Source: Plotosus lineatus
Taxonomy: Eukaryota; Chordata; Actinopteri; Siluriformes; Plotosidae
Length of the DNA: 64,000 nucleotides
Direction: 5' to 3'
Assembly: GCA_024760905.1 (NCBI GenBank)
Contig: CM045745.1
Location: 13,095,282-13,159,281, forward strand
Below the pieces are notes generated by a model, which was not told where the DNA came from, searched no databases, and saw only the letters and a list, made by a program, of their open reading frames with translations. Positions 45,545 to 55,525 of this stretch are shown here, one piece after another. The position numbers and the translations under genes are program-made. Every line of letters starts with the position of its first letter. The first letter of the stretch is position 1.

Positions 45545-46390
45545 AACTGAAAGGCTTTCTTTTCCTAGGAAATGCAATTATTATCCTATCAGTGGGCATG
45601 ATTATGATATTGGTGTGCTGCTGTGGTGCATAAATAAACTTCAAGGAAATTGTGTAGAAATAGGGAGCAGTGTGTTTATCAGTGGAGCTGCTCTCTCTCT
45701 CTCGCCTGAGGTAAGAGAAAATTTCAGCTTGAATAAATTAACTTAGGGTGTTTGGATTAAAAAAAAAACAGCTTAGTTTTATCATCTCTTTATTACCTAT
45801 ATAGAATCCACTTTCTGATTCAGTTTTATTTAGGCATATAGGCATAAATGCAAATACAGCATTTTATTCACTAAAACTTGGGGCCTAATGCTATCCAAAT
45901 ATATGCAGCCTGTTTCTGATGCGTGGAGAAGGTAATTTCTAGCTCTAACAGGTATGACTGCTGTAAAGCAAGAGAGGAAAGGCCACAGGTAAACCGGCAC
46001 TCCGATATCAACTCAATTCCTGAAATGCCCCGAACAAACCAGTGAGTTGGAAGAGCAATCCTGGGTAGATAAACATTAGCTTCAGTTTAGGTCGTCCTTT
46101 TCAGCATGCATACTATTGCATCTTCCCATCTACATCTTCCTCCAGTGCTCACAAGAATGCTCATAGTGTGCTATTCCTCGTGTGTGTGTGTGTGTGTTGG
46201 GTGGATGTGATCTTGGTGTAATCAAAGCAGAAAGAATCACACGTTGTCATTGGAAGAATCTCTCCAAAAACAGAAAGGGCTTCCCCATTAAAGGCTGTGA
46301 TATTTATTTTCACCTTCCAGCAATGAATCCATTACTGACACAATTTCCTCCACCCTATCCATGCTGTCCTTGATAAAACCCACCATCTAT
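44740..46390 (+). repeat. Direct-repeat unit 2 (interrupted)
   Basis: Partner of unit 1. The two matching parts are 44745-44925 and 45925-46385. The 1-kb interruption starts with an inverted copy of the unit's own beginning (44965-45121) and continues with sequence I cannot assign, including poly(T) at 45512-45541. Confidence 0.8.
44804..45121. repeat. Inverted repeat, arms about 150 bp, short loop
   Basis: The left arm begins CTATTAAATGTTGCAGGTG. The right arm, reversed, begins CTATTAAATGTTGCAGGTG too and continues with CTCATGAAAAAA, GGTAAATAAGTGACAAT and TTTGCCAACTTAAA in both. The loop near 44962 is about 25 bp. A few indels separate the arms. Confidence 0.9.
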
Positions 46391-47012
46391 TTTATTTTAC
46401 TCTTATTTTCAATTTTGTAGATGGGGGAAAGGTTAGGATTAGTTATCGACAGGTTCCCTCTGAACAGGCTGAGGATGCTTCCAACCCAAGAATGGTTTCG
46501 TGAAGCCCATTTTCATGAACAGCTGCATGAATGCACATGTGCGGAAAAGACTGAGGAGTCCTCTGACATTTTGGAAATCAGCTATGATCAGCTATGCTCT
46601 ATATTGATGGTGTTCTCTGTTATGTACTGTTTTGCATGCAATTCGTTCTTAGCGCTCCCAAGTCGTGCATTGAGAAGGTGTTCTTGGGATGGACTCTGGA
46701 TCCAGTGCAATCCTAACCAGGAGAAAGCATGTAGAGTTAGCCCAGTTCAGCACCATGGTCCATGGTTCTTTCCTGAGCTTTGGGTTGCTGTTTGGGTTTA
46801 GGCTGGGCTTTTCCTTTCCCAGCCAAACATACAGTACATGTACAGTAGATGAATTGGGCTATGATAAATTGTCCCTCCAGGTGCTCGGAAAAATATTGAC
46901 ACACATACCTGGCATTGTTCCTACTTTGTTGCCTTCCAACTTGTAATCTATATAGTAATGTAATGTATCTACACAAAATTTTGGTGAAGTGAAATTAAAG
47001 TGATGCATATTA
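46391..47012. other. No recognised feature
   Basis: The 126-codon plus-strand frame at 46421-46801 (MGERLGLVIDRF...) has no recognisable domain and is near chance length. Confidence 0.4.
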
Positions 47013-48010
47013 CAGACGCTCCCTGACTTACGTTTTTAATTGGTTACGGACGGCAGAACGTAAGTTGAAAGTGAACGTAAGTTGTTACAGTGACGTGTGA
47101 CGTATGACGCTCATACTGTACTATACATCCATAAATATCATTACCGTATGTAAGAACTCTCTCAGAAGAAGCTCTCATGTAAACCTGCACGATCTGGATT
47201 CCTGTATCTCAACGTCTGGGAGCACTCCGGGAACAGAGGACAACAAACCACACGAGTGAAATCAATCTGGTTTATTCATCTGCTGCTCAGTGTGTGTCAC
47301 TGGGCATAAAGCTTTTATACAGTGGAGGTGTGTGCGTGAAAAAGTGGGTACAGAGTCACATGTTTCTTTGTTCACAGCCTAAAAGTTGTACCATAATCAA
47401 AGTGCATGATAAGAAACCGTCCATCACATTCCTTTGCCTTAGGGGTGACATTTACTACTCTGTGAACTTTGACCTCAGAAAGGATGCTGCCTTGTAAAGC
47501 ATCACAACAGCAATAAAAGTCCACGGTTAAAAGCACAGGAATGCTGCTAATTATAAAATGGTTAAAGATAAGTCAGAATGTGACCTTACACCGTATCTCA
47601 TAAAACACCCCTAAATCAATTATTATAAACATAACATTGTAAAATAATATCAAATAATATCAACATTAATTTCAAATAAGTCACTTATTTATACCGAGTC
47701 ACTTTACATGAAGCTTAAAACAGCCAATCAATGCATATGTGAGGCGCTCAATAGTAGTGTACTTGCGAAAGTAGTGTACTTGCTGTGGGTTATACGGACT
47801 TCTGGTCTTTCAAGTGCACAAGGGTGCCGTTGAGCTCGTTTAGAACACAGCCTGCACTGAGTATGAGACTTGCACCCATGCTAGTAGGCTTACACTTTTG
47901 ACCAACCAAATTTGCTTAGGGTTACAAAAGTCCACAAAACAATGTAAACACAAAGATCACAGAGACGACGTCTTAACACAAGGGTAACACACGATATAAC
48001 TGATATATAC
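47013..48010 (-). mobile_element. T3: Tigger-like element split by a solo LTR, right end lost
   Basis: Left end CAGACGCTCCCTGACTTACG after TA (47011-47012). It matches T1/T2 in reverse up to 47148, is interrupted by the LTR, and resumes at 47596. It shares with T2 the segment around CGAGCTCAACGGCACCC (reverse) and the start region GACCAACCAAATTTGC. It stops inside (TA)n at about 48010, so the second TIR is absent. Confidence 0.88.
47149..47590 (-). mobile_element. Solo LTR, 442 bp, with 5-bp duplication
   Basis: It starts TGTAAGAACTC and ends GTGACCTTACA, that is TG...CA with a 6-bp terminal inverted repeat TGTAAG/CTTACA. It is flanked by CCGTA on both sides (47144-47148, 47591-47595). In the uninterrupted T1 the equivalent site has no such insert. 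On the minus strand a TATAAAA box (47313-47319) precedes AATAAA (47271-47276) by about 40 bp, a normal LTR order, so the LTR reads leftward. No internal retroviral or gypsy genes are present; loss by LTR-LTR recombination is the likely history. A 5-bp duplication fits ERV or gypsy-type integrases. Confidence 0.9.
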
Positions 48011-48142
48011 ATACATACATACATACATATATATATATATAGGATTTTCTGAGTAGATCCTTCCGTAGGAGAGTGCTCAATACTTTTTGGTAGAGCAAAT
48101 AACAAAAGGACAGGACAAAGACTTTCTATTGAAACTCCATTT

Positions 48143-48197
48143 ATCACTACAGATCTGTTTCGAGGGGTGGTGAAACCATCCTCGCTCTTCAGGTGAT
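48143..48197 (-). ncRNA. Second hammerhead-like motif, opposite strand
   Basis: This is the mirror copy in the left arm. It is identical except that the second base pair of stem II is lost (C for A at 48184, read on the minus strand). Core, stem I and stem III are unchanged. Confidence 0.65.
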
Positions 48198-48215
48198 TAT
48201 AGAAGATCTTCTATA

Positions 48216-48270
48216 ATCACCTGAAGAGAGAGGATGGTTTCACCACCCCTCGAAACAGATCTGTAGTGAT
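48216..48270 (+). ncRNA. Hammerhead-ribozyme-like motif (type I)
   Basis: In order: stem I strand ATCAC (48216-48220); core CTGAAGA (48221-48227, consensus CUGANGA); stem II hairpin 48228-48251 (GAG/CTC, GG/CC, TGG/CCA around loop TTTCA, one mismatch and one bulge); GAA (48252-48254); stem III ACAG/CTGT with loop AT (48255-48264), which provides the A15.1-U16.1 pair; H17 = A48265; stem I return GTGAT (48266-48270), fully complementary to ATCAC. Every conserved core position is satisfied. Predicted cleavage is after A48265. The very short stem III resembles ribozymes known in Penelope-like retroelements. Activity is not shown. Confidence 0.7.
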
Positions 48271-48312
48271 AAATGGAGTTTCAATAGAAAGTCTTTGTCC
48301 TGTCCTTTTGGT

Positions 48313-48318
<6 letters not shown>

Positions 48319-48368
<50 letters not shown>
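48319..48368. repeat. (TA)n microsatellite
   Basis: TA array between the palindrome and the Tc1 relic. Confidence 0.97.
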
Positions 48369-48371
<3 letters not shown>

Positions 48372-48379
48372 TATTTATA

Positions 48380-49075
48380 CACCTATTCTGAAAGGTTCCA
48401 GTCTGATCAAGAGTCACCACCAAACTAGTGACACCATGAAAACTAAAGAAGTCTTCATTTTTGTCAAAAAGAAGTGTGGAACAAAGTTGTGGAAGTATTG
48501 GGTTATAAAAAATATATAGAAAACATTGAAAATCCCACAGTGCAGCTATAAATCCATCATCACAAAATGGAAAGAACATGGCACCACAGCAAAGCTGCCT
48601 AGAGAGTACTGTCCACCAAACTCACAGACCAGGCAAGTGAACATTAATCAGAGAGGCAAGAAGAGACCAAAGGTAACCCTGAAGGAGCTGTAGAGCTCCA
48701 CAGCTGAGGCTGTCTCTATCTGCATTCCACAAAGCTAGGCTTTACGGAAGGATTGCCAGGAAAAAAAAAAACATTTGCTACAGAAAAAAAACAAATGCAT
48801 GTTAAGTGTTCATCAAAAGTCATGTGGGAGGCACTGCAAACGTATGGAAGAAGGGCCTCTGGTCAGAATAAAATTAGACTAAAATTGCACTTTTTGGCCA
48901 TCACTATGGCTGGCACTATCCCAATACCTAATCACCCCAAGAACACTATCCATACTGGGAGACATGATGGTGGCAGTGTCATGCTGAGGGCATGCTTTTC
49001 ACTGGCAAGGACTGAGAAACTGGTCAAAATTGAGAGAATGATGGGTGGTCCGAAATACAAATAAATTCATGAGGA
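48380..49075 (+). pseudogene. Decayed Tc1-family transposase, third family
   Basis: Plus-strand pieces in several frames show the usual Tc1 order: WKEHGTTAKLPRE with CPPNSQTRQ (linker after the first HTH), KKRPKVTLKEL then a stop, KSHVGGTANVWKK-like region (48820-48850), and NHPKNTIHTGRHDGGSVMLR followed by TEKLVKIERMMGGPKYK (after the first catalytic region). The C-terminal third with the last two acidic residues and both TIRs is missing. It is heavily mutated and older than the other Tc1 copies. Confidence 0.75.
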
Positions 49076-49115
49076 AAAGATTCTTGGTGGTTTTCCAAAT
49101 TAAATGTTGAGAGGG

Positions 49116-49147
49116 TTTTTTGTTATTGTTGTTGTTGTTGTTGTTGT
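49116..49147. repeat. (GTT)n microsatellite
   Basis: Trinucleotide array followed by G-rich sequence. Confidence 0.95.
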
Positions 49148-49236
49148 TTGGGGGTTGTGTGTGGGGGGGGAGTTTTCTGTTGTGTTTTAACTGGCAATAC
49201 AAAGAGTCTGACACATATTGAGGAGCATGCTGGGAA

Positions 49237-49241
49237 AAGAA

Positions 49242-49295
<54 letters not shown>

Positions 49296-49315
49296 ATCTA
49301 TCTAGACTTTCCACT

Positions 49316-49349
<34 letters not shown>
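49237..49349. repeat. (CT)n and (CA)n microsatellites
   Basis: CT array 49237-49290, then CA array 49321-49349. Confidence 0.96.
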
Positions 49350-49352
<3 letters not shown>

Positions 49353-50298
49353 TATGATGATGGAAGAGTAGTGTCCATCCGACATCCATCTTGATGTGTC
49401 CACTCTACTTCTCCAGTCTCTCCAAGCAGACCAGAGCCCAGGCACCCCAAACTCATTTCATCTATGTGATATATCCACATGTTCATCGCTCTGACTGGGA
49501 CCCAATTACACATTTCAAACAAAACGTACTCACTTTCTCTCGTCTTTCTATATCTGATTCAACAAATGGATTTTTGCGTGCTTATCCAATGAAAACACTT
49601 TTATTGCAATGTTCATACAAAAGCATTTAACTAATTTATATTTATTTAAGATTCATTTTGCATTTATTTAGAGATTATAAACCAGTGAAAATCTGTAGCT
49701 TCTCTATATTTCTTCTTTTTTGCTCTTTAAAAGAAAAAAAAATCCAACAAAATCATTATGAGCCGTAATACTTCTCATGGCCCCTTTATGAAGATCGATC
49801 TCTTTGCTGTATTATAAATCTTAATGAAACTTACCACAACAGAAATTAAAACGGTCTACATTTGTTATTCCAGGCCCAAGGGCTACATTTCCATATAAAG
49901 TAAGAGGGGCTATATTATTCAACCATTACTGACTTCCATTCCGTCTATGCATGAAATATTGTAAGATAAATGGCTTTGCTATATTTTGAAATGGTGTTGA
50001 CTGGAATGTTATTTATAGCCACTGTATTATAGTTCTCTTAGCACCTCTGGCTTATTTGATCAAGTGTGGAGAAACATCTTGAGATGCTACCCAAAATTGA
50101 CTTTAAAGCAGTTACACCATGTCATTCAAATTAGTTAATTTATTTTTATGGTTATTTCATCACATATGATATGAAAATCTGGTCATTAGTTTCTTTACTG
50201 ATATATAATCTTTGTCTTTCTCACTTTCTCACATTGTGATTGGTTCTTCCACATATTAAAAAGACATGAAGCAATTGTCAGCAGCCTCAAACAACCTT
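49350..50298. other. No recognised feature
   Basis: Unique AT-rich sequence; no frame with recognisable motif. Confidence 0.5.
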
Positions 50299-50342
50299 TT
50301 ATTATTATTATTATTGTTATTATTATTATTATTGTTATTATT
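50299..50342. repeat. (ATT)n microsatellite
   Basis: ATT array with GTT interruptions. Confidence 0.95.
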
Positions 50343-50361
50343 CTATACACACACATATATG

Positions 50362-50615
50362 CCCCCCTAGTGCAGCTAACTGGGTTATCAAAGGCCGGCC
50401 ATGTCTTTCACTGTCTATGGTGTGAGGCATGTAAAAGAACATCTGACTTTCAATAAGAGTAGCTGCAAAGTCGTCAGCGTGTTTCCACCCTGCAATGGCC
50501 TGGCGAGCTGTCCAAGGTGTACTCTGCCCTGGCCCAGAGTTGGCTGGGATGGACGCCAGCCTCCCCATGCCCCTAATTAGGATTAAGAGGTTACAGAAAA
50601 TGAACTGAACTGAAC
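50362..50615 (+). mobile_element. SINE-A/L, 5'-truncated, 15-bp duplication
   Basis: Starts at CCCCCTAGTGCAGCTAACTG, ends TTACAGAAAATGAACTG and AACTGAAC. ACACACACATATATG is repeated exactly at 50347-50361 and 50616-50630. The duplicated target is simple sequence, so its exact length is soft. Confidence 0.9.
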
Positions 50616-50649
50616 ACACACACATATATGTATAGGAATACTTTGAGAA

Positions 50650-51728
50650 CCTCCTCATGCTCATCAACATGCCCTCCGTGGAGGAGAAACACCCTGGGTG
50701 TTTGGGTGGGGTTCCATCCCATCACTGCAAACCGGGGTGGTAGTTCTTCTTTTTAAAAAGGGGACCAGAGAGTGTGTTCCAATTATCATGGAATTACACT
50801 CCTCAGCCTCCATGGGAAAGTTATGCAGGGGAACTGGAGAGGAGGATTCAATCAATAGTTGAACCTCTGATTGAGGAGGAACAATGTGGTTTTCATCCTG
50901 GCCGCGGCATTCTCAACCAAGTCTATATGCCCTACAGGATCCTGGCGAAGGCAATCTGTCCACATGTATTTTGTGGATTTCGAGAAGGTTTCGACCATGT
51001 CCCTTGGGCTATCGTGTGGGGCGTGCTCCAGGGGTTATAGTGAACCAAAATTGATGCTACAGGCCATTCGGTCTATGTATCAACGAAGCCAGAGCTCAGT
51101 CCGCATTGGTAACAATAGGTCAAATTCGTTTCCGGTGAGAGTTGGAGTCTGCCAAGGCTGTAATTGGTCACCAATTCTGTTCATAATTTTTATGAACACA
51201 CTTTCTAACTGAGGCATTGGGGGGGGGGGTCTAGTTTGGTGGTCATAGAATCTCACCTCTGCTTTTGATGAATGACATTGTCCTTTTGGCTTCATCAATC
51301 CAAGACATCAAGCTCTCACTGAAATGATTCACAGCCGAGTGTGAAGCAGCCTGGATAAAAATCAGCACCTCCAAGTCTAATGCCATGGCTCTCACCCAGA
51401 AAAGGGTGGAATGCACCCTCCTGGTCTGGAATGAGGTCCTGCCCCATGTGGAGGAATCTAAGTATTTCAGGGTATTGCTCACCAGTGAGGGAAGGATAGA
51501 GTGGGAGATCAACAGGCTAATCGCTGCAGCCTCTGCTGTAAAGCAGAGCTGGTACTGGTCCGGCATGGTGAAGAGACAGCTGAGCCGCAATGCCCCCTTT
51601 ACCAGTTGATCTACGTTCCAACCCTCACTTATAGTCACAAGCTTTGGGTAGTGACCGAAAGAACAAGATCACGGATACAAGTGACTAAAATGAGCTTCCT
51701 TCACAGAGTAGCGGGGCTCTCCCCCGGG
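50650..51728 (+). pseudogene. Second LINE family, copy 3 (RT domain)
   Basis: The best RT sequence of this family, plus strand. EEEQCGFHPGRGILNQVY leads. Then FVDFEKVSTMSLG stands at the place of motif A (expected Asp shifted out of frame), VRVGVCQGCNWSPILFIIFM at motif B (QG kept), a damaged FADD region near 51260, then RKRVECTLLVWNEVLPHVEE with SKYFRVLLTSEGRIEWEINR, and finally LTYSHKLWVVTERTRSRIQV. Several frameshifts break it. It stops at the (GT)(TA) array. Confidence 0.85.
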
Positions 51729-51729
<1 letters not shown>

Positions 51730-51781
<52 letters not shown>

Positions 51782-51830
51782 TATAGATAGATAGATAGAT
51801 ATACACACACACACACACATATATATATAT

Positions 51831-51870
<40 letters not shown>
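51730..51870. repeat. (GT)(TA)(GATA)(CA)(TA) compound microsatellite
   Basis: A run of several dinucleotide and one tetranucleotide block links the LINE relic to the next SINE. Confidence 0.96.
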
Positions 51871-51872
<2 letters not shown>

Positions 51873-52132
51873 ATCCCCCAGTGCAGCTAACTGGGTTATC
51901 AAAGGCAGGCCATGGCTCTCACTGTCTATGGTGAGAGGCATGTAAAAGAAGCATTGCTGACTTTCGTAAAGAGTAGCTGCAAAGCCGTCTGTGTTTCTGT
52001 CCCTTGCTAAAGGGTTGTGACAGAAAGGGCATCCGATGTAAAAACCTATGCCAAATCAAATGTGCGAATCAAATGATTCGCTGTGGCGACCCCTATGAAA
52101 GGGAAAAAGCTGAACAGATGAAAGAAAGAAAG

Positions 52133-52135
<3 letters not shown>
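51871..52135 (+). mobile_element. SINE-A/R, 5'-truncated
   Basis: Begins CCATCCCCCAGTGCAGC and carries the clearest R module: GGGCATCCGATGTAAAAACC, TATGCCAAATCAAATGTG, GATTCGCTGTGGCGACCCC, AAAGGGAAAAAGCTG, then (AAAG)n. The 3' end joins (TA)n at 52136. Confidence 0.93.

Positions 52136-52168
<33 letters not shown>
52136..52168. repeat. (TA)n microsatellite
   Basis: TA array at the SINE 3' end. Confidence 0.97.
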
Positions 52169-52171
<3 letters not shown>

Positions 52172-52194
52172 AAAGAGTTTTACTGGTATTTGTG

Positions 52195-52840
52195 CAACCA
52201 AACTACTTACATGAAAGCTGAAAATAAACAGAAAACAGCATAATTTTTGAAAAAAAGAGACCCTTTACTCTTCCCTCCCGGTGCTGTTCCTTTTAATATT
52301 TCCCCCCAGATGTAAAATCGAGCCAATCAACATGAATGTCAACTTTACCATATTTCACATTGAACCAATCAACACAAACAAGCACATGGCCAGGAACGTC
52401 TTTATATGTATGACGTTAATGAGCAGGAGAATCGGGTGAAAAACCCTTGTCATCACTTTCTGATAGGTACATATCTGGCTCATTGCTCCATTCATTCAGA
52501 GCATTCCATAGTTTTGCTGTAGTAGTTTCTAATGGTTTATCGGTTGTTGGACATTTACCAAGAGAACACAACAAAATATTTTCCTGTTTTTTTAAAGCAT
52601 GGCGGAACAATCAAATGTGTTGTTACTGATGAACATTATAAACATTCCCCAGTGGCAGGAGGTCTTGAAATACCATGTAAACTCACTTTTACAGGCAGTG
52701 AACGCCTCATTTTACGGTTACACAGACAGATCAAATAAAATTGGTAAGTTTGATCTACCATTTTGCTCCCAGTACACATGGGCGGTTATTAGATGTAGAT
52801 AAAAAACACTGGGGGGTGGCTTATTGGATCAGGGTGCTTA
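52195..52840 (-). repeat. Uncharacterised interspersed repeat, copy 1
   Basis: About 640 bp that recurs at 56761-57388 in the same orientation. Landmarks in both: CAACCAAACTACTTACAT, CTCCCGGTGCTGTTCCTTT, CATATCTGGCTCATTGCTCC, TTATCGGTTGTTGGACATTT (copy 2 has TCATCGG), GGTTATTAGATGTA near the right end. A minus-strand frame at 52416-52610 contains GKCPTTDKPLETTTAKLWNA, then LNEWSNEPDMYLSESDDK. No TIR or target duplication found. Confidence 0.85.
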
Positions 52841-52853
52841 TTGCGTATAATAC

Positions 52854-52855
<2 letters not shown>

Positions 52856-52933
<78 letters not shown>
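52856..52933. repeat. (AT)n microsatellite
   Basis: AT array into which the next element inserted or from which it extends. Confidence 0.97.
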
Positions 52934-52936
<3 letters not shown>

Positions 52937-53732
52937 GTATGTCACCTTATGAAATTAATCCGTTCCAGAGCTTTTTTCGTAACCTGCATTTTGAGTAAGT
53001 TGAACTGCATTTTACATGTAAAATGCGTGATTCGTTCCAAGGCTCCCAATACTACCCCTAAACCCTTTAAAAATTATAAAAGCATACCTTTTAAGATCTC
53101 CTTCTGCTTCAATATCGTACCGATGGTAGATGGGTTTGGCCATATTCCTTTGCAATATCACTTGAGCCCGTTTCTTCTTCTCACTCACCCCAGAAATCAC
53201 ACGCACGCGTGTGTGTGTGCGCGCGCGCGCACGTGTTGACGATGTCTTCTTAGCAGAGTTAGCATCTTACAAATGTTTATGGAAGGTGAAAAGCCTGAGT
53301 CAAGAAATAAAGCATAAAGCAACAGTAACTCTGTCCTTTCCATGAAAAGCATCATGGTGGATTCAGCTCTATAATAGGCAATGGGACGTAGCTGCATCAT
53401 TCCTCCTAGCCAATGGGATCCCTGTCCAAGATGGTGTCAGGTGGACCTGTCCAAGATGGCGCTTGAGTAAAGGCGACATAACAGCTCGTTTGTAAGCCAG
53501 TGGGAAGCCAGTGGGGCGGGATGTTTGAACGTCATTGATGGGAGCGCAGCTCATGCATTGTTTGAATGTTTGAATGGCGCGTTTTAATGTTTGAATGGTG
53601 CATTTGAATTTTTAAGATGGTGCTTTCATAACGTGAACTTGTTTCATATCCTGAGACAAAAATTTTTGGAAAATGCTTTTCATAACCTGAATTTTTCATT
53701 TGGTGAGACTTTCGTAAGGTGCGGTACCACCG
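52934..53732 (-). mobile_element. TA-flanked TIR element, 799 bp
   Basis: The left end GTAGTATGTCACCTTATGAA and inverted right end CGGTGGTACCGCACCTTACG share the ACCTTAYGAAA core. TA is on both sides (52932-52933, 53733-53734). Internal landmarks: CCGATGGTAGATGGGTTTGG, an alternating GT/GC tract at 53203-53234, and repeated GTTTGAATG units near 53560-53600. A short minus-strand frame (53012-53206) may be a transposase N-terminus, but I cannot confirm an HTH. Tigger-like by terminus style only. Confidence 0.65.
53203..53234. repeat. Alternating (GT/GC)n tract
   Basis: CGCGTGTGTGTGTGCGCGCG followed by CGCACGTG: purine-pyrimidine alternation that is Z-DNA-prone, inside the TIR element. Confidence 0.9.
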
Positions 53733-53734
53733 TA

Positions 53735-54139
53735 TATATGGATATGTATATATATATATGCTATAATAATCAATACTATAAATTCTTATAATATTAATTA
53801 AACATTTAAAAATAATGCATAAGATGTAAATAAAACATAAATACACACATATCCTCCCTAAAAGAATTAAAATGGTATCAGTCACTTTTCTATCGCACCT
53901 CGAGTGTGATTGCCCCGAAGTAAAAGTTTCAGATGCTGGAACAGTGACTGGAAACAGGTATTATGAATTGGAAGTCAGGTGACTGTCAGGAGTGAAGATA
54001 GTGCTGGGAATTGCAGACCTCAGCAGCCATGTTTGAAAGTGCTGCTGAGGCTGCTGGGAAGTGGGGGATAGAAATGATGAATATATTCTTAAGCAACTAG
54101 GTAATCACCAACAATAACAAAAATAATAATAACACTCAC

Positions 54140-54194
<55 letters not shown>

Positions 54195-54406
54195 AACTGG
54201 TGTGTGAAGTTGTCAGTATCTTTCAAGCTCATAAACGTTATGTAATTGGATTTTGATTGTTTTGTTTTCATCAGATGTAGCGACATCAATTACAATATTT
54301 GACCTTGATGCTTCACAGATATTATAGCTTGCACACTGCCATTTGTTTAATTTAAATGCTCGTGAATTGGTTATATAGAAAGTGAGAGGTGCTGTAACAT
54401 TTTGTC
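53735..54406. repeat. Unique sequence with (GT)n at 54145-54191
   Basis: Apart from the GT array nothing is recognisable. Confidence 0.6.
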
Positions 54407-54419
54407 GTTATTCACCACT

Positions 54420-54735
54420 CACTCACTCACGTACTTTCCGAACCACTTAATCATACTTTTAGGGTCGCAAGGAAGCTGCAGCCCATCTCAGTCGACTCCA
54501 GGTGAAGGCAGGGTGAACCCTGTACAGCTTTCCAGACCATTGCAGGGCAACATACACAACCATTCACACTGAAATCTAAGGGCAATTTAGAACAGGTAAT
54601 TAGCCTAATGTGTATGTCTTTGGACTGTGGGAGGAAACCAGTGTCCCCGTAGGAAACTGATGCAAGCACAGGGATATCCCAGGACCTTTCTTTCTCTAAG
54701 CAGGATATGCTAAATGCTAACGCACTGTGCTGCCA
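54420..54735 (-). mobile_element. SINE-B with 13-bp target duplication
   Basis: (CACT)n/(TGAG)-type tail at left, CGAACCACTTAATCATAC, then the body (TGTCTTTGGACTGTGGGAGG) and reversed head remnant at right (GCTAACGCACTGTGCTG). GTTATTCACCACT is repeated exactly at 54407-54419 and 54736-54748. Confidence 0.92.
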
Positions 54736-54748
54736 GTTATTCACCACT

Positions 54749-55201
54749 TTATTAAGTAGATTGGAAATTTAAATGATATATTATTTTGAAAATATAGTGT
54801 ATCTTCTAAGTAATAACATTTATGCAGTTCAGCTAATAATAGAGAAGGCATGATACCATTTTTTTCCTTTCCGATACTTAAACCTAAAGTAGCCAACTTC
54901 TATATCCATCCAATATTATTTTTCTTCGAAGAATACTAAGCTGTAAAAACGTATTTTTTTTAACAGAATAAAAATGTGAATGTTCTTAGATATTATTGGA
55001 TTAGACAGATAACCTACCATTATTTACAAGTACACTTTCACATGATACTGATTTCACACTTAATCAGTGACTGTTAGCTGACCAGTACCTGCAGCAGCAA
55101 AACACTCACAAAACATAAAGGCCCTGTCTTTGCCAATATCTTCACTGGCATCCAAAGTCAATGTTCTTTTTCAAAGGCAGATTATTTTTCGTGGCATACT
55201 C
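54749..55201. other. No recognised feature
   Basis: Unique AT-rich DNA. Confidence 0.5.
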
Positions 55202-55525
55202 ATTCATTTCTGAACTGATTAATCCTAATTATGGTTGGGGGAGGCTGGCGCCCAACTCGGTCAACTCTGGGCAAGGGCAGAATACACCCTGGGCAGCTCA
55301 CCAGGCCATCGCAGTGAAGAAATATGCTGACGGCTATGCAGCCTACCCTTGACAAAAGCCAGAAATGCTGCTCACAATAGACAGTGAGAGACATGGCCGG
55401 CCTTTGATAACCCAGTTAGATGCACTGGGGGGGACAGTGACAATCTTGTGGCGAGTGGGACTGAAACCCCCAACCTTAGGATCAATGATCCAACGCCCTT
55501 TACCACCAGGCCACCACCGCTCTGG
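55202..55525 (-). mobile_element. SINE-A/L, near full length
   Basis: Tail CTGATTAATCCTAATTATGG at left; core with a deletion near 55370 (AAAGCCAGAAATG then CTCACAATAG); reversed head at right (GTGGGACTGAAACCCCC, ACCAGGCCACCACC). No convincing target duplication. Confidence 0.85.

Larger units (their letters stand above)
48103..48310. repeat. 208-bp near-perfect palindrome, zero loop
   Basis: Arms 48103-48206 and 48207-48310 are reverse complements with one mismatch (48184 against 48229). The centre is AGAAGA/TCTTCT. Each arm carries the hammerhead-like motif given below. Left flank is a (TA)n array and then CCTTCCGTAGGAGAG. Right flank is (AC)n(TA)n. The arrangement looks like two head-to-head copies of one retroelement end. 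Confidence 0.95.

Noticed and set aside
46421..46801. 126-codon plus-strand frame as a host exon
   Set aside because: Same reasons; composition and neighbours do not suggest coding.
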